DNA from: Charina bottae
Taxonomy: Eukaryota > Chordata > Lepidosauria > Squamata > Charinaidae
Reading direction: 5' to 3'
DNA length: 64,000 nt
Assembly (NCBI GenBank): GCA_023362775.1
Contig: JALMGJ010000004.1
Span: 77,025,798-77,089,797 of the forward strand
A model generated the notes under the pieces. It did not search any database and had not been told where the DNA came from. It saw only the letters and a list, made by a program, of their open reading frames with translations. The translations under genes and the position numbers were made by a program. Below, piece by piece: positions 53,994 to 63,888 of the stretch; within the stretch, counting starts at the first letter, position 1; each line of letters opens with the position of its first letter.

Positions 53994-55560
53994 ACAAATA
54001 ATTGGAAATGCTGTTATATATTAGTCATGTTAGATGGAATTAAATGTAGATCAAACAATCACCATGTTGGTCAAACAGTTTGTCCATCACTACCTCCATT
54101 TAGATAGAAATAAGTCTATCTAGCCAAACACTCTGATTAGCAATAATTTCCCAGAGAAGGACATATCCCACCCACAGGCTGGATTCCTGGTCCTTCTAAG
54201 GAACTGAATCTGAGTTCTTGAATGAACAGCATTGTTCAGCCACTGAGTTAAGATCCCTTTTCTTGTTTGAACATAATATATTGTATCTTTGTAAAAGTTA
54301 ACTGAGGGGATTATAAGAAATCAGACTCTTATCACTCAAACTCTCAAACTCAAATCTGCCAAGAATGTCTTTGTCATTCTAATAACATTGGTAGAATGGC
54401 AGATTGACAAATTTGATTTTTTTTTCAGTTTTGATTTTTCTAGCCTTTTTTCAATCTTAATACTCATATTTTTCCATTTTTTCTTACAATTTTACATATC
54501 ATTTTATAATAAAGATTTTTGCAAGACCTTTTCCATGGTACAATACTTTTATGTGAACAATTTGCTCTAAAATGTGCATTTTTCTATGCACTTTGCACTA
54601 ATACAGTAGAATTTCAGTTTAATGGATTTGGTTAGTGGACTTCAAATATGATGGACACATTTTATTCATTTACAGCAAGTGATGCCATTTACATCAATTA
54701 TAATTATAATTATAATTATAAAACAGCATAAATTGAACTAAATAACTTAAATCCAGATTTAATGAATACCCCTTCTTCTCAAATAGTCTGTTAAACCAAG
54801 GGTTCACTAGTGCACATTTATTGGCATTATTTTAATTGAAAATTTCATTACAAAACCAATGGAAGTACAAATATTGGCAGGTGGGATTAAACCCAGATAA
54901 GCATTTTCCCCCTATGACTGGAGTGTATTCACATTTTATGTCTCAGAATATCTGTATCCCTGCCAAATTAATGTATTTCATAAAAGATTAAAATCAATAT
55001 TCACTTTTCTCACATTTATGTTAAAATATATTTTGTAGAATATATCATTCCATACATGTATTTGTTTGAAAGAGTTTTTATTAAACAAAATGATGATTTC
55101 CACGTTGTGGAATCTTGTGCCAAAGGATAGATAAGTTAATAATAAATAATCAAATACAATAACAAAATTAATTATATATTTTTCAAGGTTTTCAAAATAC
55201 AAGGTAAGTTATAGGCTAGCCTGAGGCAAATTAGGAAAATCCTATCATCTGAAAAAAGGACATTGAAAGAACAGCTAAAATTAAATGCTTAAGAAGATGA
55301 AATTCAATAAATACTAAGTTAGCATGTTGGAAAATAACTGAATCTATCCAATGATAGATACTGAGCTAGATTTTTTTAAAAATCAATGTTCTGTAAATTC
55401 TAAAAAGCTGAAAATGAAAGTTAGGAGATATTTACAAAAGATAATATATTATTCAAAAAGCTTGGATGATAGATAATTTCCCTCAGAACTTATTACTGAA
55501 AACTGCCAACTGAGTGTCCTGCCATTTTAAAGTGGGAATTACATGAAAATCGTAGTGTAG
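53994..55560. other. 1.6 kb, mostly unrecognised
   Basis: AT-rich, with (TTATAA)-type repeats at 54698-54721. A possible worn Tc1/mariner-type pair of ends at 54603 and 54815 is discussed under findings. Confidence 0.4.
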
Positions 55561-55577
55561 GTACTAGACGAGGGTTT

Positions 55578-55800
55578 TGTGTGTGTTTGTGTGTCTGTGT
55601 GTGTCTGTGTGTGCATGCGTGCATGCCTTCAAGTCAATGTTGGCTCCTGGTGACTGCCTGGACAAGTCCCTGCAGTTATCTTGGCAAGATTTTCAGAAGT
55701 GGTTTGCCATGCTTCCTTCCTAGGGCTGAGAGAGAGTGACTAGCCCAAGGTCACTAAATTTCATCCTCATGGAATGCCTTTCACCATGCAGGATGCTATG
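55578..55800 (+). mobile_element. Worn squamate SINE-like repeat behind a (GT)n array
   Basis: GCCTTCAAGTCAATGTTGGC, then CTTGGCAAGATTTTCAGAAG, TGGTTTGCCATGCTTCCTTC, GGGCTGAGAGAGAGTGACTA and GCCCAAGGTCACTAAATTTC follow each other, the order of a common amniote interspersed repeat whose name I cannot fix. (GT)n lies just before it, and CACACAAACACACAGACACA (55912-55935) is its inverted counterpart beyond. Confidence 0.45.
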
Positions 55801-56070
55801 GTCTCTGAAGCACAGAAAAAAACTTAAAATTTATATTTTAATTAAGATTTAAACTATCCTGCAAACTTTCAGATCTGTCAGGTGTCCCTGTTAAGCCCCA
55901 CTCATCCAGAACACACAAACACACAGACACACACATCACAGTGTCCACACATTAACAGTAGAGTTCAGGTGCCACCAAAGGAAACAAAGTTAAGTAGTTA
56001 AACTATAAGATATGTTTCATAGTGGAATGCTTGAAAGAGAAATAACTTGTATAAAAAAATAGAGGTACCT
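55801..56070. other. Unrecognised sequence with an inverted CA-rich run
   Basis: CA-rich run at 55908-55945; otherwise nothing. Confidence 0.4.
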
Positions 56071-56081
56071 ATCTTTTAAAC
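56071..56081. repeat. 11-bp target-site duplication, left
   Basis: ATCTTTTAAAC, exact copy at 56844-56854. Confidence 0.85.
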
Positions 56082-56843
56082 TTTGATGGCTGAAAGCGAG
56101 GAGGAGTTGAGGAGCCTTATGACGAAGGTGAAAGAAGAAAGTGCAAAAGCTGGGTTGCAGTTAAACCTCAAAAAAAAACCAAGATTATGGCAACCAGCTT
56201 GATTGATAACTGGCAAATAGAGGGAGAAAAAGTGGAGGCCGTGACAGACTTTGTATTTCTAGGCGCAAAGATTACTGCAGACGCTGACTGCAGCCAGGAA
56301 ATCAGAAGATGTCTACTTCTTGGGAGGAGAGCAATGGCAAATCTTGATAAAATAGTTAAGAGCAGAGACATCATACTTACAACAAAGGTCCGCATAGTTA
56401 AAGCAATGGTATTCCCTGTAATAACCTATGGCTGTGAGAGCTGGACCATAAGGAAGGCTGAGCGAAGGAAGATAGATGCTTTTGAACTGTGGTGTTGGAG
56501 GAAAATTCTGAGAGTGCCTTGGAATGCAAGAAGATCAAACCAGTCCATACTCCAGGAAATCAAGCCAGACTGCTCACTTGAGGGAATGATATTAAAGGCA
56601 AAACTGAAGTACTTTGGCCACATAATGCGAAGACAGGATACCCTGGAGAAGATGCTGATGTTAGGGAAAGTGGAAGGCAAAAGGAGGAGGGGCCGACCAA
56701 GGGCAAGATGGATGGATGATATTCTGGAGGTGACGGACTCGACCATGGGAGAGCTGGGGATGATGACGGCTGACAGGAAGCTCTGGCATGGGCTGGTCCA
56801 TGAGGTCACGAAGAGTCAGAAGCGACTGAACGAATAAACAACA
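56082..56843 (+). mobile_element. RTE/BovB-type LINE, 5'-truncated
   Basis: 762 bp with a perfect 11-bp target duplication and the AATAAACAACA tail. Same subfamily as 14322, 17015 and 39277. Confidence 0.92.
56187..56837 (+). pseudogene. RTE/BovB C-terminal region, open over 216 codons
   Basis: Frame reads MATSLIDNWQIEGEKVEAVT, then DFVFLGAKITADADCSQEIR, YGCESWTIRKAERRKIDAFE and ARWMDDILEVTDSTMGELGM to the natural stop. Upstream of 56187 the frame of the RT end (LMAESEEELRSLMTKVKEES) is shifted by an A-run at about 56170-56178. No RT catalytic motif is included. Confidence 0.88.
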
Positions 56844-56854
56844 ATCTTTTAAAC
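56844..56854. repeat. 11-bp target-site duplication, right
   Basis: Exact match to 56071-56081. Confidence 0.85.
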
Positions 56855-56863
56855 ATTTATTTG

Positions 56864-56909
56864 GACTGTTTATTCACATTCATGAAGACTGTTTATTCAC
56901 ATTCATGAA
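56864..56909. repeat. 23-bp perfect tandem duplication
   Basis: Two adjacent copies of a 23-base unit starting GACTGTTTATTCAC (56864-56886 and 56887-56909). Confidence 0.85.
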
Positions 56910-56955
56910 GAAAATCTATGTGGTCATTAAGAGTGAACAATGATTTGATGGCATG
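56905..56955 (+). pseudogene. LINE C-terminal tail fragment, short
   Basis: AATCTATGTGGTCATTAAGA then GTGAACAATGATTTGATGGC, the same tail as at 42640-42700. Too short to classify. Confidence 0.4.
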
Positions 56956-57194
56956 GAATCATCATCATTATTTCAGTTACAAAGGTGCAAAACTGATGAA
57001 ATTGTTAGGGTTTGTTTGTTGTTGTGTTTAGTTTTCTACCCACCAATTCCCCACCAAAAAAGCTGGAGTGAAACTGAGAAGAGTTTATCAGTTTCTCCTT
57101 GTATCTCAAGTGATTGAAACTGAGAATGTTTTTTTCCCCTAATCGATCAACCAGTGAACTGCTGATATGTTCATGGTGAGCAAACAATTCTTGC

Positions 57195-57234
57195 ACTGAA
57201 GAAATGTTTGGACTAGATAACTTCTAAAGTCTCT

Positions 57235-57275
<41 letters not shown>

Positions 57276-57294
57276 GTTTCTATGATTCTATAAC
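57195..57294 (+). mobile_element. CR1 LINE 3' end with expanded (AATC)n
   Basis: TTTGGACTAGATAACTTCTA, then AAGTCTCTTCCAA, then an (AATC)n array at 57236-57274 and TTCTATGATTCTATAAC. Ending in ATTCTATG-type octamers and carrying the GGACTAGATGA block is typical of CR1. The array lies inside the element, just before the octamers. Confidence 0.7.
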
Positions 57295-57683
57295 AATTGG
57301 ATGTTATTTTCTCAGGGAAAGTCACATTTCATCAAACTCTTCTACTCCCCCATTGGAAAAAAAAGTCATTAGGACCTGCTTTTCCAGCATGGGTGGGAAG
57401 GTTAAAGAAGTAGAGGAATCAGCAAATCTGGTTACTGCTATCTGGACAGAACACCTGGCCAGCATCATTGTCAAAGCTTGAAATCTGCCCACAGTTTCTT
57501 AAGACAGCTTTATTTCCAGTTGGTATCAGCACAAGAGACAAGCTGTGAAGAATTCCCTTTAAAATTGCATGCATAAAAAGCTGGAAATCAGCTTAGCAGT
57601 TCCTACTTCTTGAAAATTAATTCCAATTTATTTATTTATTTAAATGGAATTTGAACAGTCGGATTTGAACATAAGCCCCAATA

Positions 57684-57718
<35 letters not shown>

Positions 57719-57721
57719 AAG

Positions 57722-57760
<39 letters not shown>

Positions 57761-57763
57761 ATA
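57684..57763. repeat. (GTTA)n followed by (AAAT)n microsatellite
   Basis: About nine GTTA units switch through TAAGTAAAT to about ten AAAT units. The single-base change of motif suggests that one array seeded the other. Confidence 0.95.
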
Positions 57764-58314
57764 GGGACAGATTTACTGTATTGTGTCTGTAGCTTTTATT
57801 CTACTTTCTAATCTAGAAAAGTAGCTTTGGCTAAGGGTCTTAAAGAATATTAAGTATTTTTTTTAATCTTAAAATGAGGCTAATTCAACAAAATATTTTC
57901 TTTCATATTTATTAGACACATCAGATAATTTTTAAAAGGTACGGCTGCCAACCTCATTATTTTAGATGTGTAAACTGGGTGATGGCACAATTACTTATAT
58001 GACTATTGCCTCACTCCACATTATTCCCCCCATTTTGGTTTAATATCCTTAAGTTTCTTAATATGTTGTTACAAAGATCAGTACAGGTTACAGATATGAA
58101 TGCATTCTAGAATTATACATACACATTTGAACTTATCAATACATCATTAATTAATTATGGATTTATTAAGTATGGGGACAGTGCAAAAAAATATTATTCT
58201 TCATTGCTGGAAAGAAAGTATGATCCCAGATTTATAATTGTGGAACACTGATAATATATTTCCTTTCTGTTTATGAACTGGGTCCCCATCAGATATAATG
58301 GTAAGACTGATTGA
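57764..58314. other. Unrecognised sequence
   Basis: AT-rich, no element identified. Confidence 0.4.
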
Positions 58315-58315
58315 T

Positions 58316-58385
58316 ATTATTTTATTTATTTATTATTTACATTTATATGACCGCCCAACTCCCCCAACAGGAGACTCGGGATATT
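58316..58385 (-). mobile_element. L2-like 3' end
   Basis: On the minus strand CCCGAGTCTCCTGTTGGGGG, then AGTTGGGCGGTCATATAAAT and an AATAAATAAAT tail. Same type of end as at 49600. Confidence 0.55.
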
Positions 58386-59150
58386 ATCCCATGTGCCAAG
58401 GTTTTTTTTTAAACAAAATTATAATTCTGTATCCCCATATTAATTGTTTTGCTTTTAAGTAAAATTGTTGCTAATTCATATAATAATTTTTACCTTTTCC
58501 AAAATTGTGAGATTTCCAAAAAGATGAGGTTTTTTAGGTGTCCAATAACTTGAAATAGAATCAATGCCAACCTTAAATCCTATAAAACCAATCTGACATT
58601 CCTTAAGACTGGCAACTATTGGTATTCCATTACTAATTGACATTCTTAAGTTGGGACATCTGCCATGAAAGGTACATCTGGTAATATCCAATCTTTAATG
58701 TCTCCCAAATTAAACCAAAATATTTTGTTTCTTCCTTATTCCATTTAGTAATTGTGCAGTTTTTTAGCTATAACCAAAGTGAAAGTGTAGTTTCACTTAT
58801 GTGAAGAAATGTAGTTTGTTTGTTTGTTTGTTTGTTTTAAAAAGGAAAACTATTGGACTGCTCAGTCAGATCAGTATCATCCCTTTTACTTTTGTTTCTG
58901 AATTTATGACAAAATTCCATGGATTACTTTGATAAAATAATGGATAACTGTAATACCCACCTCAGAAGGTTTTTGTAAAATAATTTTCAGTCTGGCACTT
59001 GTGAGCGTGGAGTATGGTTTTCACATTGATATATACAAAGGTAAAAGTAGAATGCATAAAATTATTTATAAATTAATTTTAAAAATCATGTTGACCCAAC
59101 ATCTATCTATCCTTCAGGGCTCTATCTCATGAAAAGTGTTATTCAACAAC
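58386..59150. other. Unrecognised sequence with short (TTTG)n
   Basis: (TTTG)n at 58815-58835. No coding signal. Confidence 0.4.
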
Positions 59151-59184
59151 TTTATAAATGACTGAACAACTGATAGATCTACAG

Positions 59185-59470
59185 TACACCAGGAAGATTC
59201 CTTACCCCGAGAGACGATACCCCTGTGACTCTGGTCACATAGAAACAACAGAGCATTTGCTCCTCCAGTGCCTGTATTATAGAGACATTTGTACTAGCCT
59301 CATTTTACCATTATTGTATATAAATACCTAGGGTGCTCAGGACGATTTTACACCTCCCTGATGCTGTCAGATACTGTACCAACCCTGCTACAACATACAA
59401 TGTTGCCAGGTTTTGTGCAGCAGCGCTTAAACTTTGCCAGATGATTATTAATGCCATAAACTAGAGTACT
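59185..59470 (+). mobile_element. Unclassified LINE 3' end, same family as 40790-41126
   Basis: Translation gives YTRKIPYPERRYPCDSGHIE then TTEHLLLQCLYYRDIC, with the same C...G...ETTEHxLLxC pattern, and later TYNVARFCAAALKLCQMI against NVAKFCYTACKIRQTFI in the other copy. Frames are interrupted. Confidence 0.5.
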
Positions 59471-61188
59471 TTATTTACAGATATACTAACTTTTATGCTC
59501 CCATATACCCATTGAATGCTCCTACTCCTCCCTCCAGATTTTTTTTCCTTTTTCCTTTTTCCTTTTCCTCTAGACTTCTGTTTTTTAGCTTTTTATATTA
59601 GATTTTACAGCATCTATTATTTCTTTTCTATCATTTTTTTCCCTTGGACACTAACATTTATAATATTAGTTTCAATTCCACCTGTCTATGTATCACTAAT
59701 TCCCTATAAATACCTTAATATTTCTTTCTTCACTTCAATTTCATCTCAAATCATTTTGTATCTTTTAACTCCATTCACTCTGTTGGAGGATCCTTGTTTA
59801 GCTCTCTTCATCCACTTCCAAAACAAACTTTTACCGTCATCAAAGTTGCTGTGCATATTTTATGGATCTTTTTATCTTAACTATTCCCGGCTCTCTTGTT
59901 CTGTGTTTGTGTGCACATGCATGCATGCATATATTCCACATCCTCTTTCACTTCATTCCATCAAGCATTTCTCCCCATATATCTTATTTGTATATGTGCC
60001 AATCCATAATTTATGCCATTAAATCAATTATAAATGTACCAACAAGATCTGGATGATATATTCTCTTCTCAGCTGCATCCAATCTAGTAATTCCAGAGTT
60101 AATATCATATCTAATGTTACGTTCCCCATCATTTAAATAAGAACAAACACTACATACTGTAGTTGTTGTTTTTTTTTAGTCTTTTTGGCTCTTACTTTAA
60201 GGAGGAACTTTCTTGGCTGCCACTCAAGCAGTCAACAGATTTTCTATGATTGCAAAATAAAAAAAATAGCAAGATATCCTGAATCTGTTATCAGGATAAT
60301 AATCTGCAGTAAGTGTCAGAAAACCCTATGCCAATATGACTATGCTATCATCTTGATCAGAAATTCCACTAGTTTAACAACTACCTTTGCCCATAGATTA
60401 CAGTTTATTTCTTCCATGCATTATGCATGCAGCTCACACTGTTATAAGATGCCATAAACAAACAAACAAACAAATATGGATTTCTACAGAGCTGCCAAAG
60501 TTTTGTTAATATTAGATGTTCAGTGTAATTGTTTCAACTCCAAATAGGCAGAATCCAAGAAATATTATTTCTTTGGACACTTAAAAACATTTGGCATAGC
60601 ATTTGTAAGATTTTATGAGCTTGTTTTCATTCATCTTGGATTTTCCCAATGTTTAATATTCTAAAGGTTGTATTGAATTCCTAAAACATATATGATTCTC
60701 AACGGAATTTTTTTAAAAAAAATAAGATTGTAATAAACATCAAAAATGTCCTCTTTCCTGTTTTTAAATATCTTCATCAGAAGTTATGAAAAGGAATTGC
60801 AGTGGGGGACATAGACTATAAAATTTTGCCATATGCTGATAGTATGTTCTATAGATTAATCAGAAACATTGCCTTATAATGTCAGGCCACAGTACAAGAG
60901 TTTGGTATCCTGTCTGGCTATTTCATACATTGGACAAATAATCAGACTTGATACATTAGGGTTGCAGTAATAATTTTAGCATATTTAGGAATTGGGATTG
61001 TAGATTGTGCTCTGATGCTTTTGTTTAATCTTACTATAAAGATCCCAAGGAAGGTTTCCTAATTGAAATTTTCCTAAACATAACAAAGTCTCTCTGACTC
61101 TAACACCAGCTTGATCAGAAACTGAAGTTTCTTAAATCTCAGCTTTGTCACAAGGTTTAACTTTCCATCTTCTGATACATTTTCTTTG
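59471..61188. other. 1.7 kb without recognised features
   Basis: Pyrimidine-rich from 59520 to 59640, with a short ATGC run at 59917-59930 and (AAAC)n at 60458-60474. The 168-codon frame at 59516 is low-complexity Phe/Leu-rich and not credible. Confidence 0.4.
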
Positions 61189-61201
61189 TTACTATTGCCA
61201 G
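61189..61201. repeat. 13-bp target-site duplication, left
   Basis: TTACTATTGCCAG, exact copy at 62070-62082. Confidence 0.88.
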
Positions 61202-61238
61202 TCTGTAGCTTGAATCATGTCAACTGGATTTCTATTTT

Positions 61239-61287
61239 CTTAATGGAAACGTTTCGCTCCTTATCCAAGGGGCTTCTTCAGTCTGAG
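61239..61287 (-). ncRNA. Hammerhead ribozyme-like motif, inverted arm of PLE-B
   Basis: Reverse complement of CTGAAGA at 61275-61281 and of GAAA at 61252-61255. Stem II carries one mismatch (GCCCCTT with AAGGAGC). Confidence 0.6.
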
Positions 61288-61320
61288 CAAAGTTGGTAAG
61301 GGAATCTGGTCATTCCCTAC

Positions 61321-61857
61321 ATGGCTGGCGTGTCTGAAAAGATAAAACGGATATTTGGCAAACACCACATACCTGTATATTTCAAACCCACCAACACACT
61401 GAGACAGAGGCTTGTACACCCCAAAGATCAAACTCCAAAACATAAGAAAAGCAATGTAGTTTATGCAATCCAGTGCAGTGAGGAGTGCTCTGAACTCTAC
61501 ATTGGAGAAACCAAACAACCTATGTACAGGAGGATGGCACAACACAGGAGAAATAACACCACAGGACCAGAGTCAGCAGTTTATCTTCATCTAAAAGAAA
61601 AAGGACACTCATTTGAGGACATTAATGTTCACATTTTAGACAGAGAAGATAGGTGGTTTGAGAGAGGGGTCAAGGAATCCATTTATGCCAACTTGGAAAA
61701 TCCTTCCTTGAATAGAGGTGGGGGCCTCAGGCACAAACTCTCCCCCATCTTCCTCCCCGTGTTGTCTTCTGTGCCTAGGAAGATTAAGACCATTTCAGAA
61801 GCTCAACAGCAGCATGGTGTTTTTAACGACCCTCCATTAGATGATAAAAGGACTTAA
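61321..61857 (+). pseudogene. PLE-B GIY-YIG endonuclease, 178 codons
   Basis: Starts MAGVSEKIKRIFGKHHIPVY, an internal Met of the native protein. It then has NVVYAIQCSEECSELYIGET, the GIY-YIG motif with its cysteines, RRMAQHRR, and the Glu in RGVKESIY, and ends at the normal stop. The nuclease domain looks complete and free of stops, but no RT is attached. Whether such a fragment is expressed is unknown. Confidence 0.88.
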
Positions 61858-61948
61858 AAATTACATCTCAATATAACCATGACCTAGCCCCAGGTGTAAG
61901 GTCACACAGCTACCTAGGAACATATTTAGGATTCCCTTACCAACTTTG

Positions 61949-61997
61949 CTCAGACTGAAGAAGCCCCTTGGATAAGGAGCGAAACGTTTCCATTAAG
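61949..61997 (+). ncRNA. Hammerhead ribozyme-like motif, 3' copy of PLE-B
   Basis: CTGAAGA at 61955-61961, GAAA at 61981-61984, ACGT at 61984-61987 and T61988. Stem II has one C-A mismatch and the distal helix of stem I is worn (ATTAAG for ACTGAG). Confidence 0.6.
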
Positions 61998-62069
61998 AAA
62001 ATAGAAATCCAGTTGACATGATTCAAGCTACAGACAATTCCACCTGGATGACTGAGAACCTTCATAGAC

Positions 62070-62082
62070 TTACTATTGCCAG
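62070..62082. repeat. 13-bp target-site duplication, right
   Basis: Exact match to 61189-61201. Confidence 0.88.
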
Positions 62083-62635
62083 CTTCTTTCTCTGTCTACC
62101 CATCTGCTCCTGTCAGCTCACTCCTTCTGTGTATATCCAACGTGCCATAAGAACCCATCTAAACTGTTTTTCAAAACTGTCCAATTAATAGTTTTGTATC
62201 AATTTTCAAAATTACTTTTGAATTGAAGTGATTTGAAGGCATCTGATTTGATTCTCTGTCTCAAACCAGTTCAAACATTTGATTCAAGGGGATGATTCAG
62301 TCAAGTCTCTCTTTTTTTAATCATATAATCTATTTGAGGCTTTACACAGCTCTGCTAATACATTTCTTCAATTATTCCTGCAGTAATCCTAATTACTAAA
62401 TTATTCAGGATCTTTAAAGAAAAAGAGGCTGTGTTTACTTGCTGACTTTCTGATAATGCTCACACTGAGATCCAATAAATTGTCTGGATTATAGTTTACT
62501 GAATTTTCTAAACCTGAGCTATCATATTGATCAGCAGTCCTAATAATGAACTTCATATTTAAACCTCCCAAAGCAACAATATTACATTTTATGACAAAGT
62601 AGTGAACAAGAATGTTGCTTTCACTTCTAAACAAC
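62083..62635. other. Unrecognised sequence
   Basis: No element identified. The minus-strand frame at 62401-62763 is partly the TCC-repeat artefact. Confidence 0.4.
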
Positions 62636-62710
62636 TCTTCCTCCTCCTCCTCCTCCTCCTCCTCCTCCTCCTCCTCCTCCTTCTTCCCTCCTCCTCCTCC
62701 TCCTCCTCCT
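62636..62710. repeat. (TCC)n trinucleotide microsatellite
   Basis: About 22 TCC units with one interruption (CTTCTTCCC) near 62683. Purine-only on the minus strand. It abuts the end of an RTE-type fragment. Confidence 0.95.
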
Positions 62711-62711
62711 A

Positions 62712-63160
62712 GCATTTTCCTGCTATTTTTGCAGGGTCTGCTTTTCGGATCCTGAAACACCACTTTGCCCGATCATTCACATCCTCAGGGCGTAGCCCAT
62801 CAATTTGCATGTCCTTATTGATGGTATCCTGCCATCTCTGTTTTGGTTGCCCATGTGGCCATTGGCCATCGGTTTTAAGATGGTAAGATATTTTGGTGAC
62901 ACTGGAAGGTGCCGCTCTAAGGACATGTCCATACCAATGAAGCTGGCTTTCTCTTATCTTCTCTGTAATTAATGACACACCTAGTTGTTGTTGAATGGCA
63001 TCTTTGTGACATGGTCGAGGAGGGAGATGCCCAATATCCAATGGAGCATATGCATTTCCATAACATGGAGACGGCTCTCTACACTCTTTGTTGTTGCCCA
63101 ACACTCAGTGCCATACAACGCCACAGGGCGGACAATCGTCTTTCGCTTCTAAACTGAAGT
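62712..63160 (-). pseudogene. RTE-1-like LINE C-terminal fragment
   Basis: On the minus strand LYGTECWATTKSVESRLHVM and EMHMLHWILGISLLDHVTKM are followed, after a frame change, by ESQLHWYGHVLRAAPSSVTK and GQPKQRWQDTINKDMQIDGL, then RPEDVNDRAKWCFRIRKADP. This order is typical of the C-terminal region of RTE-1-type LINEs and differs from BovB. At least one indel and no RT motif, so it is a dead fragment. Confidence 0.7.
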
Positions 63161-63775
63161 TAACATTCTATTATAATTAGAACACTGTTCTTCCTTGCAG
63201 CAACTGCATTAATATATTATTTCAAATGAATTATTTAAATATGTTATTTAAAATTACTTCTGTAAAATGAAATAATTTTCTTTATGTTATACAAACTTTT
63301 TGGAAGAATGATGATAAAGTTGGTTATTTCTTTGAATTCACCTAGTTATGTTCTGAAAACTAAGCGTATGTCTGCGCTTATCATTTTATCAAGATATATA
63401 CTGGGCTCTAAATAGTGGAGACAAATAAAAATGAATTTCCTACTTGTAGAAAGTTTTGTTGTGTGTGTATTATAAGAATTTTTCAGAAGATGTCAGTTGG
63501 GAAATCAAAGCAAAACCTAGAATCTGAGTGTCGCAACATTCACAAAAGGTAAAAAAATGGCATAAAAACAATGCGTAGCCATCACACTATTCTTTCTGGG
63601 GAATGAATAATATTCAAAGAATACAGGAAAAGTTTTTTAAAAAATTGTAAAAGTAACTATAGACAATTTTTTAAAAAGGAAAGAGATATACCTAAATCTA
63701 GTAAACCAACAGAATAGCATTCACTATATATTTCCATATCTTTCCATTCTTGCAGATTATCCCTACTTCCATCAC
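63161..63775. other. Unrecognised sequence
   Basis: AT-rich, no feature recognised. Confidence 0.4.
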
Positions 63776-63780
63776 ATCCA

Positions 63781-63825
63781 TATATTTATTTATTTATTTG
63801 AAATTTATATATCACTTTATATCTT
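63781..63825 (-). mobile_element. Possible worn L2-like tail
   Basis: TATTTATTTATTTATTTGAA followed by ATTTATATATCACTTTATAT resembles the inverted start of such tails, but the diagnostic GGGCGG block is gone. Confidence 0.3.
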
Positions 63826-63888
63826 GCCTTTTGTACTTTAAATTAAGCCTTTTGTCCTTTAAATTAAGCCTTTTGTCCTTTAAATTAA
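63826..63888. repeat. 21-bp minisatellite, three copies
   Basis: Three adjacent 21-base units starting GCCTTTTGT (63826-63846, 63847-63867, 63868-63888), with one substitution in the first. The bases beyond show nothing recognisable. Confidence 0.9.

Larger units (their letters stand above)
61202..62069 (+). mobile_element. Penelope-like element, family B, with inverted 5' pseudo-LTR
   Basis: 868 bp with a perfect 13-bp target duplication. The first 105 bases (61202-61306) are the reverse complement of the 3' region 61931-62034. Between them lies the C-terminal part of the PLE ORF. The RT is missing; the inverted arm joins the ORF near the linker. The 3' end extends beyond the inverted arm to CACCTGGATGACTGAGAACC. 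This inverted layout is typical of PLE insertions and mirrors the one at 8865. Confidence 0.92.

Noticed and set aside
53960..54020. Target duplication for the 52729 PLE copy
   Set aside because: AATACATAAATG and AATACAAATAATTG are similar but need gaps; not firm enough.
59516..60022. 168-codon plus-strand frame rich in Phe, Leu and Ile
   Set aside because: Lies in pyrimidine-rich AT DNA; hydrophobic composition follows from the bases and there is no pattern of a membrane-protein family.
62401..62763. 120-codon minus-strand frame with poly-Glu and poly-Gly
   Set aside because: Produced by the (TCC)n microsatellite.
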